Shown here: positions 33,218-43,775 of the stretch, piece after piece | Numbering within the stretch: position 1 is the stretch's first letter | Layout: each line of letters opens with the position of its first letter | Assembly: GCA_004764695.1 (NCBI GenBank) | Contig: SMSO01000031.1 | Location: forward strand, 6,009,261-6,073,260 | DNA length: 64,000 nucleotides | DNA from: Schizochytrium sp. TIO01 | Taxonomy: Eukaryota > Sar > Bigyra > Thraustochytrida > Thraustochytriidae | Direction: 5' to 3' | The notes under the pieces: generated by a model | What the model was told of the DNA's origin: nothing | The model's database searches: none | Seen by the model: the letters and a program-made list of their open reading frames with translations, nothing else | Position numbers and translations under genes: made by a program

Positions 33218-33607
33218 GCATGGATGAGCGATATAAAAAGTGCCAACAGCAAGCCTTCGCAACGACTAACACTAACACAGTTCACGGTATCCGGACAACG
33301 GTATTGAACACGGATAAGCAATCATTGAGAGCCCAACGACAAAGCTCCTTTTAACAATTGGAGGCTTTAGGTACCTGAGGACTAACTACCACAACTCTCA
33401 GCCTATTAACAGTCCAGCTACCAGTAATGGTAGGGCGTTTTGAACCAAGACAACTAACGATGCTGGACGAGCCACTATGAGAGCCATCATGATTTCTATC
33501 TCGTGGCCAAGTGCTCCGACTTTCAATTCAATCTACGAACGGGCCACCACCCTCATTCCCTGGGGCGTGTTGATCAAGGATTCGTTACGCTCCCTCCATA
33601 GTCCTTC
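33218..33607. other. Short spacer upstream of Cdt1
   Basis: About 390 bp with no supported gene; promoter region of the next gene by position. Confidence 0.5.
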
Positions 33608-35008
33608 ATGGAGTGCGATCCTTCTCCTCCTCAGGATGCTGCTGCGTCCTCTGCCTCCTCGTTGAAGAGCTCAGCCCCGGATGCTGTGGTCTCAGATGAG
33701 GATGCCCTGGCTAGCGTGGACCTTCTGACGCAACGATTTGCTCTCTTCGCGACCTCTGCCCGTCTTCTTGCTGTGCGTCGCCGCGGGGGTCCTGTTCCTT
33801 ACCTCGAGCTGCGACAGGCTGTGGAACACGAGTCTCGCAGGCCCTTTCCTGTCCGTCTTCTTGGAGTCTTCCTTACGGTCTACCCCGCACTAGTATCGAG
33901 CGTGCGCTGCGGCGCTTCATCGGATGCCATATCGCTTGAGGTTAACCTCCGCGAGACTTCTGCAGACCTCGAGGCAGCCTTTCGCGAGCGACTGCAGAAA
34001 TTCTTGGCCTCCCAGCCTTCGGGGATCTCCGAAAAGGAGGCGCTTGCAGGTATCCCGCCAACGGCGCCACCACTGCCTTCAATGGCTCTGCTCTTCGACG
34101 CGGAGAGCGGAAGACTGCGGGAGGTCAAGAGATTGTCATCAGAAGATTTTGGGGCGTCTTCGGCAACGAGCTCCATCGTGGCACAATTGAAGGAGAAGGA
34201 GAAGGCGGCTTGGAAGAAGGGCATTTTTAATAACGACACAAACGACGCAACCAACAAAAAAAACAAAGCATCCGGTGAAACTAATGTCTCGGGCACGAAG
34301 GATGTTACCGAGAACAGGGACTTGGAGGTGCAGAGCTGTGACAACAACATGGAGGAGGACGATGGCGATGCTGATGTAGACATGGAGCCCACGGCGAATG
34401 CAGTCAAAGTGGAGCTGACCTTAAAGAAGAGAGACCTGAAGAAGGACCTGAAGAGAACGAGGCCACCTTCAATCCGGGAGCCAGGAGCAAAGGGAATTTT
34501 ACTGAAGGAAAATGTGTCGCAACCAATTGTGTCACTCCGTGATGGACCAGCGAGTGTGAAAAAATTGCGAGGCTTAAAGGGCTTGCCCAAAGCACTTATT
34601 GCGCAGGTGAGGGAAAGAGCACGAATTGAGAATGAAATGTCGGTAACAGAGGTTCGTAAACGTCAGAGTCGTCAAGCGAGAGCATCGTTGCCTTCATTTT
34701 TTGATCTTGTGTATCTACACTTTCGTACGGCGCGTCGTCAGTCGTGGGAAGTAAACGACTTGGTCACAAGCATTTTGAACAAACGCGGAGCCAACACTTA
34801 TGGGCCTGCAATCATCAATACTTCGTCAAAGAGGGACATTATCCAGGAACAACTCGCCCTTTTGCTTGAGTATTTGCCGGAGTGGTGCCATCTTTCCGAC
34901 AGTGAGGCTTTCCCTGGCCGGAAGATCTTCAATGTCTGTAAAGGATCTCCTGAGCAACTTGCCTCTTGGCGCCGTCAAACACGCGACTCAAACGCAATTG
35001 CACGCTAA
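33608..35008 (+). CDS. DNA replication licensing factor Cdt1-like
   Basis: ATG 33608, 466 aa. The central region of Cdt1 is visible at residues ~36-97: LTQRFALFATSARLLAVRRR, then PYLELRQAVEHESRRPFPVRLLGVFLTVYPALV, matching the geminin-binding winged-helix pattern (R-x3-TF-x-L-x3-VE-x3-R-R-x-F-x3-HL-x-QI-x2-YP). The C-terminal winged helix, which binds MCM, is at ~335-430: ERARIENE, LPSFFDLVYLHF and ALLLEYLPEWCHL, comparable with the family's LLxLxxLLPDW. A ~200-residue basic/acidic linker joins them. Cdt1 recruits MCM2-7 to origin-bound ORC-Cdc6. The N-terminus is short and I see no QxxVTDFF-type PIP degron, which in animals drives CRL4-Cdt2 destruction, so regulation may differ. Confidence 0.82.
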   Translation: MECDPSPPQDAAASSASSLKSSAPDAVVSDEDALASVDLLTQRFALFATSARLLAVRRRGGPVPYLELRQAVEHESRRPFPVRLLGVFLTVYPALVSSVRCGASSDAISLEVNLRETSADLEAAFRERLQKFLASQPSGISEKEALAGIPPTAPPLPSMALLFDAESGRLREVKRLSSEDFGASSATSSIVAQLKEKEKAAWKKGIFNNDTNDATNKKNKASGETNVSGTKDVTENRDLEVQSCDNNMEEDDGDADVDMEPTANAVKVELTLKKRDLKKDLKRTRPPSIREPGAKGILLKENVSQPIVSLRDGPASVKKLRGLKGLPKALIAQVRERARIENEMSVTEVRKRQSRQARASLPSFFDLVYLHFRTARRQSWEVNDLVTSILNKRGANTYGPAIINTSSKRDIIQEQLALLLEYLPEWCHLSDSEAFPGRKIFNVCKGSPEQLASWRRQTRDSNAIAR

Positions 35009-35610
35009 GTCATTGAATCTAAACACAAAAAGCAAGCAAACGCTGGCTTATACACGGCATTCTTTTCTTCGTCTATGACCCTCACCGGAGCTCTGGACAA
35101 AGTAGCCCACCCAAACGAGCGTACGGTTGCTGCAAGGTATCAAGCATTAATTCATTGCTGCTGCAGCTGCAGCTGCAGCTGCCGCCGCCGCTCCTGCTGC
35201 TGCAACAGGAAGATCCGACACAACTCTGTCATGGAGTTTTAACATTCTTGTTTCTCATAGTACAAAGCCGGCAAACACACGCACTTATCATATTAAAACT
35301 CAATATCGAATAAATCTATTGTTTAAAAGTCAGGTAGTTGGCTTGTTCATTCGTTGTGCATCTGAGAGCATACCAATCGTATGACTGAAAGCTTGTATGA
35401 GATCGCCTGCCAAGGCGACACTCTACTTGGTGCGTCTTCATTGACACTTGAACAAAAGGTCATAGGCATCAGTAAAGTGAGGGAAACCTCGGAGTTTCGG
35501 CAGAGCATCAAAATCAAAGGCATATCATACTGGACGGAAACTTGATCAAACAAGCTGAAAACAAGGTTGGTTAAACAAGTGGCAAAAATAATATATGCAA
35601 ACGTTCAAAC
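35009..35610. other. Convergent spacer with self-complementary GCAGCTGC run
   Basis: 3' flanks of Cdt1 and the next minus-strand gene. A (GCAGCT)n tract at about 35158-35182 is a perfect palindrome able to fold on itself, followed by GCCGCC and CTGCTG repeats to about 35205. Confidence 0.65.
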
Positions 35611-36531
35611 TTAGAAACCGATGGGGGCGCGTGCCTGCACGGCACCAAAGCCGCTCATAATAGCCTGTGCCACGGCAGGATCACCCATGTTCTGGTTCAT
35701 GCAGACCTGGAGCAGCACGTAGCCCTCGTCAGTGGGGGGAAGAGACTCCACATTCATGGTCTGAAGCACGTTAATGTAGCACGGAATCATGGCCTCCTGG
35801 AGCTTATCAATAGCCTCCTCCTGCTTTCCAGCAGCAGCCAGCGGCTGGATCTCGTTCTTGAAGGTGTCCTCCACCATCTTCAAGAATGTAGGATCCTGGA
35901 GGTTTGAGGAAACCCTGGAAGCGGCAAAGCGGACCTGGTCCTGAGTAAGCTCCGGGATTACCTTGATGCCAAACGCACGCTGCACCATGATGCTCCAGGT
36001 CTCACTGCTGAGCTTGCGAAGCTCCTGCACCTCGTCCATCTCGGGACTCTTTCCCTGGAGCATTTGCATCTGCAGTCTCGCAAATTGCTCGAGGCCCTCC
36101 TGTGAGCCCTGGAAGCCAAAGGGGCCGAGCACGTACAGCTGCGTGCCAATGTACAGACCAAGCATCTTGCGCATACGAGTCACCACGGAGCTCTTAGACT
36201 TCTCCTTGTACAGCTGGTCCAGCTGCTTGCCCGGGAGCGCCTGCTCAAGGTACATCAGCACTGTCTCGCCTACAGCAATGGCCTGGTTGAGCGTGACTTC
36301 CTTGGGGGGTTCTTCAAAGCCAGGGATCTGGGCACCGTTCTGGGGCGGGGGGGGCACGCCGGTGTTCATGGCACGGGCAAAGATCTGGCTAGAGCGTGCC
36401 GGTGCAGACGCTGCGGAGGAGGCGAGCGGGCCCATGGCACGGAATGACGAGCATGCTGCAGCACGCTGACTCAGGGACACGCGGGACGCACGCGACCCGT
36501 GGAGAGCGAGGCGGGCAAGAGAGGACGCCAT
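35611..36531 (-). CDS. Putative mitochondrial protein of unknown family
   Basis: ATG 36531 gives 306 aa; the frame is open further up to 36648. The first ~55 residues are Ala/Ser/Arg/Leu-rich with no acidic residue (MASSLARLALHGSRASRVSL), a typical mitochondrial presequence. The mature part is helical and compact, with Gln/Leu/Met-rich segments (LYIGTQLYVLGPFGFQG, FARLQMQMLQGKSPEMDEV, LPPTDEGYVLLQVCMNQ). No membrane helix or nucleotide-binding motif is apparent and I do not recognise the family. Coding is strongly supported by length, GC-biased third positions and coherent protein character. It may be a lineage-specific organelle component. Confidence 0.8.
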   Translation of the reverse strand: MASSLARLALHGSRASRVSLSQRAAACSSFRAMGPLASSAASAPARSSQIFARAMNTGVPPPPQNGAQIPGFEEPPKEVTLNQAIAVGETVLMYLEQALPGKQLDQLYKEKSKSSVVTRMRKMLGLYIGTQLYVLGPFGFQGSQEGLEQFARLQMQMLQGKSPEMDEVQELRKLSSETWSIMVQRAFGIKVIPELTQDQVRFAASRVSSNLQDPTFLKMVEDTFKNEIQPLAAAGKQEEAIDKLQEAMIPCYINVLQTMNVESLPPTDEGYVLLQVCMNQNMGDPAVAQAIMSGFGAVQARAPIGF

Positions 36532-36645
36532 ATTGCTGGTGCGAAGGCCGAAGTCTGTGCGGTCGCCTGAGGGTTCGAGAATTGAATTGTTCTGGACCAG
36601 ACGGCACCAGAGCGATGTGTTTCTTTCTTTCTTGGCATTGCATTG

Positions 36646-36693
36646 CAACTAACTAACTAACTAACTAACCAACTAACTAACTCACTAACTAAC
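36646..36693. repeat. (AACT)n tetranucleotide repeat
   Basis: About 11 AACT-type units with two imperfect copies, directly visible, in the 5' flank of the mitochondrial-protein gene. Confidence 0.9.
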
Positions 36694-36961
36694 AGGAACA
36701 AGAAGAAGAACACTCAATCTCAATCCATCCAACTCTCTACCACTACCTACGCAGACCCTACTGTCGCTACAAGGCCCAAAGCGCTCTGTTCTCAAGCGGC
36801 TTTTCTTCTCTCTCCTCTTCGACTGCAATAACTGCACAGACCTCATCCCACTCTGCTCGCAGACGGCGGCCAGCGCAGGAGGAGCACTCGCAGAGCGACG
36901 CCGCTGCTGGCATCCGCGAGCGAGTCTGCGATGGCGTGGGCAGAGAGAATGCTTATATTCA

Positions 36962-37037
36962 TTGCGTTGCGTTGCGTTGCGTTATTGCATTTTGGCATTT
37001 TTGCGTTATTATTGCATTGCATTGCATTGCGTTATTA
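36962..37037. repeat. (TTGCG)n/(TTGCA)n pentanucleotide repeat
   Basis: Tandem TTGCG and TTGCA units with short TTATTA interruptions, directly visible. Confidence 0.85.
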
Positions 37038-37550
37038 TGGGTTTGCTGCAAAAAGTCAAATTCGCAGCGCAAATGCGGAGTCAGCTGCGATGGAGTTGAT
37101 CCCACGCGGGTGTTTCTGGAGCGGTGAAGACGTCGCGGACGGAGTGAATACGCACACCGGCACGACTGCGAGAATGTGCTTGGTCGAAGCTGCAAGTCTT
37201 GCATGCAGAATGGGCCCCTGAGGAGGTGCCAAAGCAAAGATCGAGTGATCTTTCACTCAACCTGCAACAGCGATCAATCAATCGCCCACGACTCAACGCG
37301 CCCTCTTTCCTATCCTCGAGCGAGGAAACCAAACAAACCTCAGCTGGCTGACTGACTCTTTCAGGATGTCCTCCTCGTCCTGCCCATACCACGCCACGTC
37401 ATCCCGCTGGCTCCGTCTTGGCCCAAGTCGCCTTCAGCCTTTGCGAAGTCTCATTCTGTGCACTCATCAATGACTTCGCACAGTGTGTGCTCTATTTTAT
37501 TCATTTCATTTCGATCCTAAAACGATGAGCTCCAAAGAGAGAAAGAGAGA

Positions 37551-37849
37551 AAGAAGAAGATAATAATAAGGCAATGATAATAATGATAATGAGGTAATAA
37601 TGATAAATAATAAAGCAATAATGATAATGAGGTAATAATGAGGTAATAATGATAATAATGATAATAAAGGGAAAATGATAATAAGGGAATAATGATAAAT
37701 GAGGTAATAATGATAATAATGATAATAAAGGGATAATGATAATAAGGGAAATAATAAAGCAATAATGATAATGAGGCAATAATGATAATGAGGCAATAAT
37801 GATAATAAGGTAATAATAATAAGAAGAAGAAGCAGAAGAAGAAGAAGAG
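37551..37849. repeat. AATAATGAT/AAGAAG low-complexity tract
   Basis: About 300 bp of purine-plus-T sequence with repeated AATAATGATAAT and GAGG units, grading into (GAA)n. Directly visible. Confidence 0.9.
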
Positions 37850-38193
37850 TGAGTTCTAAGTAATGAGTCATCAATTACTACTACTGCTACTGAGTAGAAG
37901 ATATCCTATTCGTGTGAATGAAGTATGAATGAGACGTTGTTATGTTATCTATCATAGGGAGGAGGTAAAAACTTGAACCTCATCCGCCGCGGCAGATCAT
38001 TTTGGAGCTCGAAAGTAGCGACTCAGCGGCGAGACTCAGGACCGGGAGGTCTGCGGGTTTGCGCTGAGGCGACCTCGAAGGCTGCTTGCTGCAGGTCGCA
38101 GGCACCGGGGTAAAGTCTGGAACGTACAGCCGCTCGCTTTGCTTGCCTGGTTTGAGGATTGCGGGTGAGGTGGCAGGAGGCGAGTCGCCAAGC

Positions 38194-38220
38194 ACATACA
38201 TACATACATACATACATACA
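38194..38220. repeat. (CATA)n tetranucleotide repeat
   Basis: Six to seven CATA units, 36 bp upstream of the Sec22 ATG, likely in its 5' UTR or core promoter. Confidence 0.9.
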
Positions 38221-38256
38221 AGGTACCTTGTCGAGGTTGCGAAGAAGGTCTTGAAG

Positions 38257-38937
38257 ATGATCAGATTTACTTACGTGGCTCGCGTTCAGGATGGGCTGAT
38301 GTTAGTGGCGTCCATCGATCGTGGTGGCGCAGCTGAGGCACCGCAGGGCCAGCAGCACCAGGCAGATGGCAAGCAGCTTATTCGCAGTTTGAATATCCGC
38401 TCGCCAAAGCAATGTACTATCGAAAGTGAAAACGTGGCATTTCATTACCTGATAGAGAACAGCATTGTATACCTTGTTTTAGCGGACAAGGCCTACCCAA
38501 AGCGAGTGGCCTTTTTGTTTCTACATGAAATGCATGCGAAATTCATGGAGCATGTCCAAGCAGAGCACGGGCCAAACTGGGAGCACGCTCTTGCAACAGT
38601 GGACCGGCCTTACGCTTTCATTCAGTTTGAAAGACAAATTCAGCGCTTGAGGAAGGAGTTTGCGGATCCAAATTCGCGTCATACAATGTCTAAACTTAAC
38701 TCGGATCTCCAGGATGTCACCACCATCATGAAGAGGAATATTCAGGATGTACTCGATCGAGGAGACCGCCTCAATAGAACATACGAGGCCTCCTCCAAGC
38801 TCATGAATGATTCCATGAAGTTCCATGGAGGCGCAAAGAAGCTTAACCGGATGGCTTTTATCCGAAAGTGGGCTCCTGTAGCCATTGGAGTGCTTCTTGT
38901 CATCTTCTTTCTCTTCATCCGCATGTATTTGCTATAA
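38257..38937 (+). CDS. SEC22: Sec22-family R-SNARE
   Basis: ATG 38257, 226 aa. The longin domain comprises residues ~1-125: IRFTYVARVQDGLMLVAS, KQLIRSLNIRSPKQCTIES, FHYLIENSIVYLVLADKAYPK and VDRPYAFIQFERQIQ, all close to Sec22b in order and spacing. The SNARE motif follows (SKLNSDLQDVTTIMKRNIQD then VLDRGDRLNRT) with Arg at the zero layer, and a C-terminal membrane anchor (WAPVAIGVLLVIFFLFIRMYLL). Length is as expected for the family. Sec22 acts in ER-Golgi vesicle fusion in both directions and at ER contact sites. The frame is open further upstream through repeat sequence, but the conserved N-terminus fixes this start. Confidence 0.95.
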   Translation: MIRFTYVARVQDGLMLVASIDRGGAAEAPQGQQHQADGKQLIRSLNIRSPKQCTIESENVAFHYLIENSIVYLVLADKAYPKRVAFLFLHEMHAKFMEHVQAEHGPNWEHALATVDRPYAFIQFERQIQRLRKEFADPNSRHTMSKLNSDLQDVTTIMKRNIQDVLDRGDRLNRTYEASSKLMNDSMKFHGGAKKLNRMAFIRKWAPVAIGVLLVIFFLFIRMYLL

Positions 38938-39271
38938 TAATAATCATTCCTGGTACCGTCATAATAGAGCTTCTATGTATGCATGTAGCTAGCGCAGCTT
39001 CATATACCTTACTTCACTCTCGTCACCCATCTATTTTTTGCACTCTATCATCTAGACCTATTTTCTCTTCCTAACCTCCGCCTTGCGTTCGTCATCTCCG
39101 AAAAAACGATATAGATTTTGCATTACCTTAATCCCTTTATACTGAATATTCTTCCTTAACTATGAGTAATCTCTGAATGCACTATCAATCGTAATACTGT
39201 CGATTGCGCGAAAAACACAAAACATTAAAAACAAAAAAATGAGCTACAGTTTAGATGATTCCAAAAGTTTA
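38938..39271. other. Short convergent spacer
   Basis: 3' flanks of Sec22 and RNase H2A; AT-rich, nothing else seen. Confidence 0.6.
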
Positions 39272-40495
39272 TTAAAAAGAAGAAACAGAATGCATTCGTC
39301 TGTCCTTGAAGTACTTGTTGCGACGCGCGGAGCGTCCAGATTTAAACATGCTCGAGAGGTTCACTGTGCCACTTTGTTCCTCTTGTGATTCCCACTCAAC
39401 GCGTACGAACTTTACAAGATTTGAGATCTCGCGCTCTTGCTCAACCCTGATTCTCTCGGCAGCGTCAAGCTCCGCATCGTATTCACCCAAGAGCTGCCTT
39501 GCAGTTTTCCAGGAAAAACGAACCACAGATGGGAAGCCGAAAACAGCGTCAGCGTTTTCTCGAAGCCACTTAGTTGTGCGCTCATCTGATGGGTAGCCAG
39601 AGCACTCCATGGGCTGCAGCTGACGTTTGCGTCGCAGGGGTTTGCCATTTTCATCGTAGTGCTCACGGAAAACCCAGTCTTTCAAAGCACGATCGCGCGT
39701 CACCTTGGCGTAGATACTAGCTGCACCGACAACCTTGTAGATCGCATCAGCCTTGGCGCGCACTGTGACCTGCGCATGGGGGAAAATCTTTGACAGACGA
39801 TTCTCGTACCATTCACAGTTGCCAACCGCATCAACATATATCTCAGCAACATTAACACCTTGTTCAATGACGCGTTTGATCATCTCAATCGCTGACGAGT
39901 GAGAAATAACGTTTAGACTCACTGGGGTGCGAAGCATCATGTTTGCAGAAATGTGTTCTGCGGGGAGGTCACAGATAACGTGCCCAATCCGATCCGCTTC
40001 CTTGCCAAGCATTTTGTAGAATCTTTCGCGGTCCTCTTCTTTAAGTTGCTTCGAGTCATTGAAACCAAGCTTATCAATTGCTTCGGCTTCGCTTTTAGGC
40101 CAGTAAGCAGCAGCGTAGACCATGGGTCCAAGAACTGGGCCTCTGCCAGCTTCATCAATTCCAAGAATACAAGGGACGCTATTTTTGCATTTTTCAGGAA
40201 CGGGGCTGACACGGAAGTCTGCTGCTAGCTGCAACCCAACGACTGCAGCATCTTGGTCTGGGATGTCAACAATTTCTACGTCATCGTCTTCAAGGTCCGT
40301 GGAGACTGCATTCTTAACTTTGCTGTTGCCGGTTCTTTTAGCACTCGAGTTTGGGGTTGCTTGTTCGCCCTCCACTTCTTGAGTCTGGGACTCGTCGAGC
40401 ACAACATCTTCGTCTAAATCTTCAAAGTCACCCTCGTCGTGCGAGTCCTCCTCCAACTGAAGGCCAAACTCGCCCTCCACGATGCCTGGCGCCAT
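39272..40495 (-). CDS. RNASEH2A: Ribonuclease H2 catalytic subunit A
   Basis: ATG 40495, 407 aa. The catalytic domain begins near residue 110: CILGIDEAGRGPVLGPMVYA (catalytic Asp and Glu), then LGFNDSKQL, IYVDAVGNCEWYE (third Asp, about 219) and ADAIYKVVGAASIYAKVTRD (fourth acidic site). The eukaryotic GYPSDERTTKWL segment is present, as are FPSVVRFSW and a C-terminal helical extension ending in basic residues. RNase H2A cleaves RNA in RNA:DNA hybrids and removes single ribonucleotides from DNA, normally with subunits B and C. An acidic, disordered ~108-residue N-terminal extension is not in the animal protein and may carry interaction or localisation signals. All catalytic residues are intact. 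Confidence 0.95.
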   Translation of the reverse strand: MAPGIVEGEFGLQLEEDSHDEGDFEDLDEDVVLDESQTQEVEGEQATPNSSAKRTGNSKVKNAVSTDLEDDDVEIVDIPDQDAAVVGLQLAADFRVSPVPEKCKNSVPCILGIDEAGRGPVLGPMVYAAAYWPKSEAEAIDKLGFNDSKQLKEEDRERFYKMLGKEADRIGHVICDLPAEHISANMMLRTPVSLNVISHSSAIEMIKRVIEQGVNVAEIYVDAVGNCEWYENRLSKIFPHAQVTVRAKADAIYKVVGAASIYAKVTRDRALKDWVFREHYDENGKPLRRKRQLQPMECSGYPSDERTTKWLRENADAVFGFPSVVRFSWKTARQLLGEYDAELDAAERIRVEQEREISNLVKFVRVEWESQEEQSGTVNLSSMFKSGRSARRNKYFKDRRMHSVSSF

Positions 40496-41373
40496 TGTTT
40501 TCTATATCAACCTCTTCGACTCGATTGATGAGCTGTGAGCAACCAACCCTCCGAGCTTGCTGTAACTACTTGCTTGCTTGCTTTTCTCGCAGCGAGGCGC
40601 GCCATTCCATTGATCATTGATCACATCCATCTTGAAAAAAGTGGTCATTCTACACCAACTCAACTGTCGGCACATTCGGAACTTGCGCAACCCTGATTAG
40701 ATTTTCAATTTTTGACTAAAAATTGTTTCATATGATATTTTAAACTTTAAACATAAAAAATAAATAAATGAAGAACTTGAAAAAAGAACTTAAACAAAGA
40801 AAGAAGAAGAAAGAGGAAGAAAGACTTTTCTTTTCTTTCCGCACTTCCTTTTTTCTTTTATCCCATCCGGTCTTTCATAGTTCTTTGGCCACGTGGTCAC
40901 GAAAAGATACAGAACCCCGATCCGAGTTTGGCATCAACCCTGATTCCGTTTCGAGAGTGGCATAGGCACGTACAGATCTGCTGCTGTGTGCCCGACCGAC
41001 CCTTGTGGGTTCTCGTTGCTGCTGCTGCTGTGTTTCTACTTCCCTGCCTCTACGCTCAGCTTGAACTTCTGACTTTACATCAGAATAGCCGAAAAGCCAA
41101 ACCTACCGAGCTACAAATGATCTGTTATGGACACAGATCCTGCACCAAACGAGGTATTTGCGCGTCTTTGGCGCCAGCGCGGTCGGAAGCCTTGCTCTGA
41201 GATGTGGTCTCCCAAAATATCCGGGGTGTGATTCGCAATCGCGCTCTGTCTCGCGGGCGTCCAACCAGAAAGTTTCGAATGCGAGGGTATCGAAAAAGAC
41301 GGCGAATGGAGATATAGACGGATTCCGGAGCATGCTGCGGAAACGAAGAACGTAGCCCAGGAGCTTCTCTCGC

Positions 41374-41516
41374 CATGTGTAATGGCTCGAGTTCTCTCGA
41401 CACGTGTAATGGCTCGAGTTCTCTCGACACGTGTAATGGCTCAAGTTCTCTCGCCACGTGTAATGGCTCAAGTTCTCTCGCCACGTGTAATGGCTCAAGT
41501 TCTCTCGCCACGTGTA
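41374..41516. repeat. 27-bp minisatellite, five units plus partial
   Basis: Units at 41374-41400, 41401-41427, 41428-41454, 41455-41481 and 41482-41508, then a partial copy. Four full units and the partial copy carry a CACGTG-type start and all full units a GTAATGGCTC core. Units 1-2 differ from units 3-5 at two positions. Because 27 is a multiple of 3, frames stay open across it. Confidence 0.92.
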
Positions 41517-42414
41517 GGGAGCGGCAAACGCATCGTTCAAGAAAACGACGCGGTGACTCGGGAAGCATGCAGCGCTCCAGTCCATGGGCAACGACGCCGA
41601 CCTCGACACAGCTGTTGACAAGAACTCCAGCGAGGTCAAGACTGCTAGAACCAGCCCGTGGCAAGACACGTGGCGTCGAGTCAAAGCTTCGAGTCGCTGG
41701 GTCGCTTACGTGGATGTCTTCCCGGCCATCTTGAGGTTACCCTGAGGTCCGCCAAGCCCTCTCGAGGTACATTTTGGCCTCCAGCTGCTCCAAAAGGTGC
41801 CCACGAAGCCCATGTGGGCCTGGAAACGATCGTGTTGGGTTCGTGCATTGGGTCATCGCTGGCTGTACACATCCACGAAGGCTGTCTCCGCTAATGTGCC
41901 AAAGCTTCGTGAGCCATATCCGCCATCGTTGTTGTCGATTTCGCAACACCACCGTGAAGGGCGCCCGTGTGTCGCGATCGCTCACCGCCCAAAGCGCAAC
42001 CGACAGCGCTCGAGGTCTCGAAAGCGGTCCCTCCAAGCTAACTGCGCAGCTCATTCGTGAAAACCTTGGGTACCTAACCTACGCAGGTCTTTACTTCCCG
42101 CCATCCGCGACCGCTTCAAACCTGTTCTTGGCAGGTCAGACGTGGCCAACCATCCACCACCGTTGTTGCAATGGCTTTGGCGCAGCCTTCTCGTCGATGT
42201 CCCAGCGAACGAACAACGGACCAACGATCGAATGAACGAATGAATGAATGAATGAATGAAGGATCGCGGCACTTCTTCTTCTTCTTCTTCTTCTTTCATT
42301 CTGTGCCACAATTCACCCAAAAGGGCCTTTTCTGCAAACACAAAGTTGGTCAATTGAGGCGGAAAGGCGAAACAAAGTTGTCGATGTTGAAAGTGGGTAC
42401 GAAGTCAAAGCTGT

Positions 42415-42855
42415 GAAAGATAAAGACAAAGACAAAGACAAAGAAAAGCAGTGAAAGATAAGATAAGATAAGAAAAGATATGAAAAGAAGAGATAAAGAT
42501 AAGAAAAGGAAAGATAAAGAAAAGAAAAGAAAAGAAAAGAAAAGATAAAGAAAAGAAAAGATAAAGAAAAGATAAGAAAAGAAAAGATAAGAAAAGAAAA
42601 GATAAGAAAAGAAAAGATAAGAAAAGATAAGAAAAGATAAGAAAAGATAAGAAAAGATAAGAAAAGATAAGAAAAGATAAGAAAAGATAAGAAAAGATAA
42701 GAAAAGATAAGAAAAGAAAAGATAAAGATAAAGATAAGAAAAGATAAGAAAAGAAAAGATAAAGATAAAGATAAGAAAAGATAAGAAAAGAAAAGAAAAG
42801 AAAAGATAAAGATAAAGATAAGAAAAGAAAAGATAAGAAAAGAAAGAAAAGATAG
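42415..42855. repeat. (AAAAGATAAG)n low-complexity tract
   Basis: About 440 bp built from AAAAGATAAG and GATAAA units; the plus strand is almost all purine plus T. Directly visible. Confidence 0.93.
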
Positions 42856-43659
42856 GATTTCCTGGCCCCTCGACAAAGAGTTTTCCTCGCCTCCAAACGT
42901 CTACTATGTCCCTGTGTCTGCGACCGCAACAGTGCGGCACCCAATGTGGAGGTCCGCGCGGAGGGTGCACAGAGGGCGTTGTGCCGTGCGAAGAACTGCC
43001 GCGGAAATGGCACTTCGCAGGCAGGCGCAGGCCCGTGAAGGCGGCGGCGGCGCTTCTTACGCGCGAAGCCGGCCGAACCGAAGGCAGCCGCGCTCGCACA
43101 GGAGTGAGGGAGCCTGAGGGCGCCAGGGAGAGCTCTCGCCGCGTATTCCGCGGTGGGCAGTGAATGAATGAACCATTCATTCTCACGCAATGTTCACTTT
43201 TGCTGTCTAAGATACAGTTATGAGAACACTTTGAAAGTGCTGATTATAAATACAATTATCATTCGATTTTATCGCATTCGATTACATTGACTGAAATAGA
43301 TCGTAATAATAATAAGAAGAAGAAGAACAGTGATAATAATGTTGACAAAAGGGGAAATGAAGGATAAAGAAGACTGAAGTGGAGATGGAGAGAACTCTGC
43401 GTGACGCAGGAGTCGTCTCGTGCTTTCTTTGGCGATGGCCGCGAGCGTTGCTTGCGTCGTTCTCAGGAGAAGCGCCGCAAGAGCGCCGTTGACAGAGAGA
43501 GGCGAGAGGGAGAGAGCGAGAGAGCGACAGACGGCGCAATACGCGGAGCCCCGCCCACTCCTGAAACTGAGATCGATCGCGTGCCCACACTGAGGTTCTT
43601 CTGCATTATATGTATATGTTGTGTAAAAGCATGAAAAAATGAAAGAATAATGATGTTTA

Positions 43660-43775
43660 TTTTAATGAATGATGTTTAATGAATGACATTTAATGAATGA
43701 AGGATATTTAGCGAATGAATGATATATAATGTAATGAATGAATGAAGAATGAATGAAGAATGAATGAGGGAATGA
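43660..43775. repeat. Dispersed (AATG)n repeats
   Basis: Repeated AATGAATGA and GATATTTAA-type motifs over about 115 bp, directly visible. Confidence 0.8.

Larger units (their letters stand above)
36532..38256. other. Repeat-rich divergent spacer
   Basis: Holds the AACT, GCGTT, AATAATGAT and CATA repeats listed separately. Reading frames across 37501-37874 simply translate the repeats. No gene is called. Confidence 0.65.

Noticed and set aside
37501-37874. Three hydrophobic minus-strand frames of 81-122 codons
   Set aside because: Translate the AATAATGAT repeat; no independent coding signal.
36960-38220. Tetra- and pentanucleotide arrays as CRISPR or telomeric repeats
   Set aside because: No regular spacers and no telomere-type unit; they are ordinary microsatellites in a eukaryotic genome.
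41103-41684. 193-codon minus-strand frame with a repeated HYTWREN-type peptide
   Set aside because: It translates the 27-bp minisatellite, which leaves frames open by length alone; alternative frames on both strands are equally open.
42313-43190. Three overlapping long minus-strand frames (187-278 codons) rich in Phe/Leu/Ser
   Set aside because: They are translations of the AAAAGATAAG tract, which lacks stops in several minus frames; no ATG-based or conserved protein.
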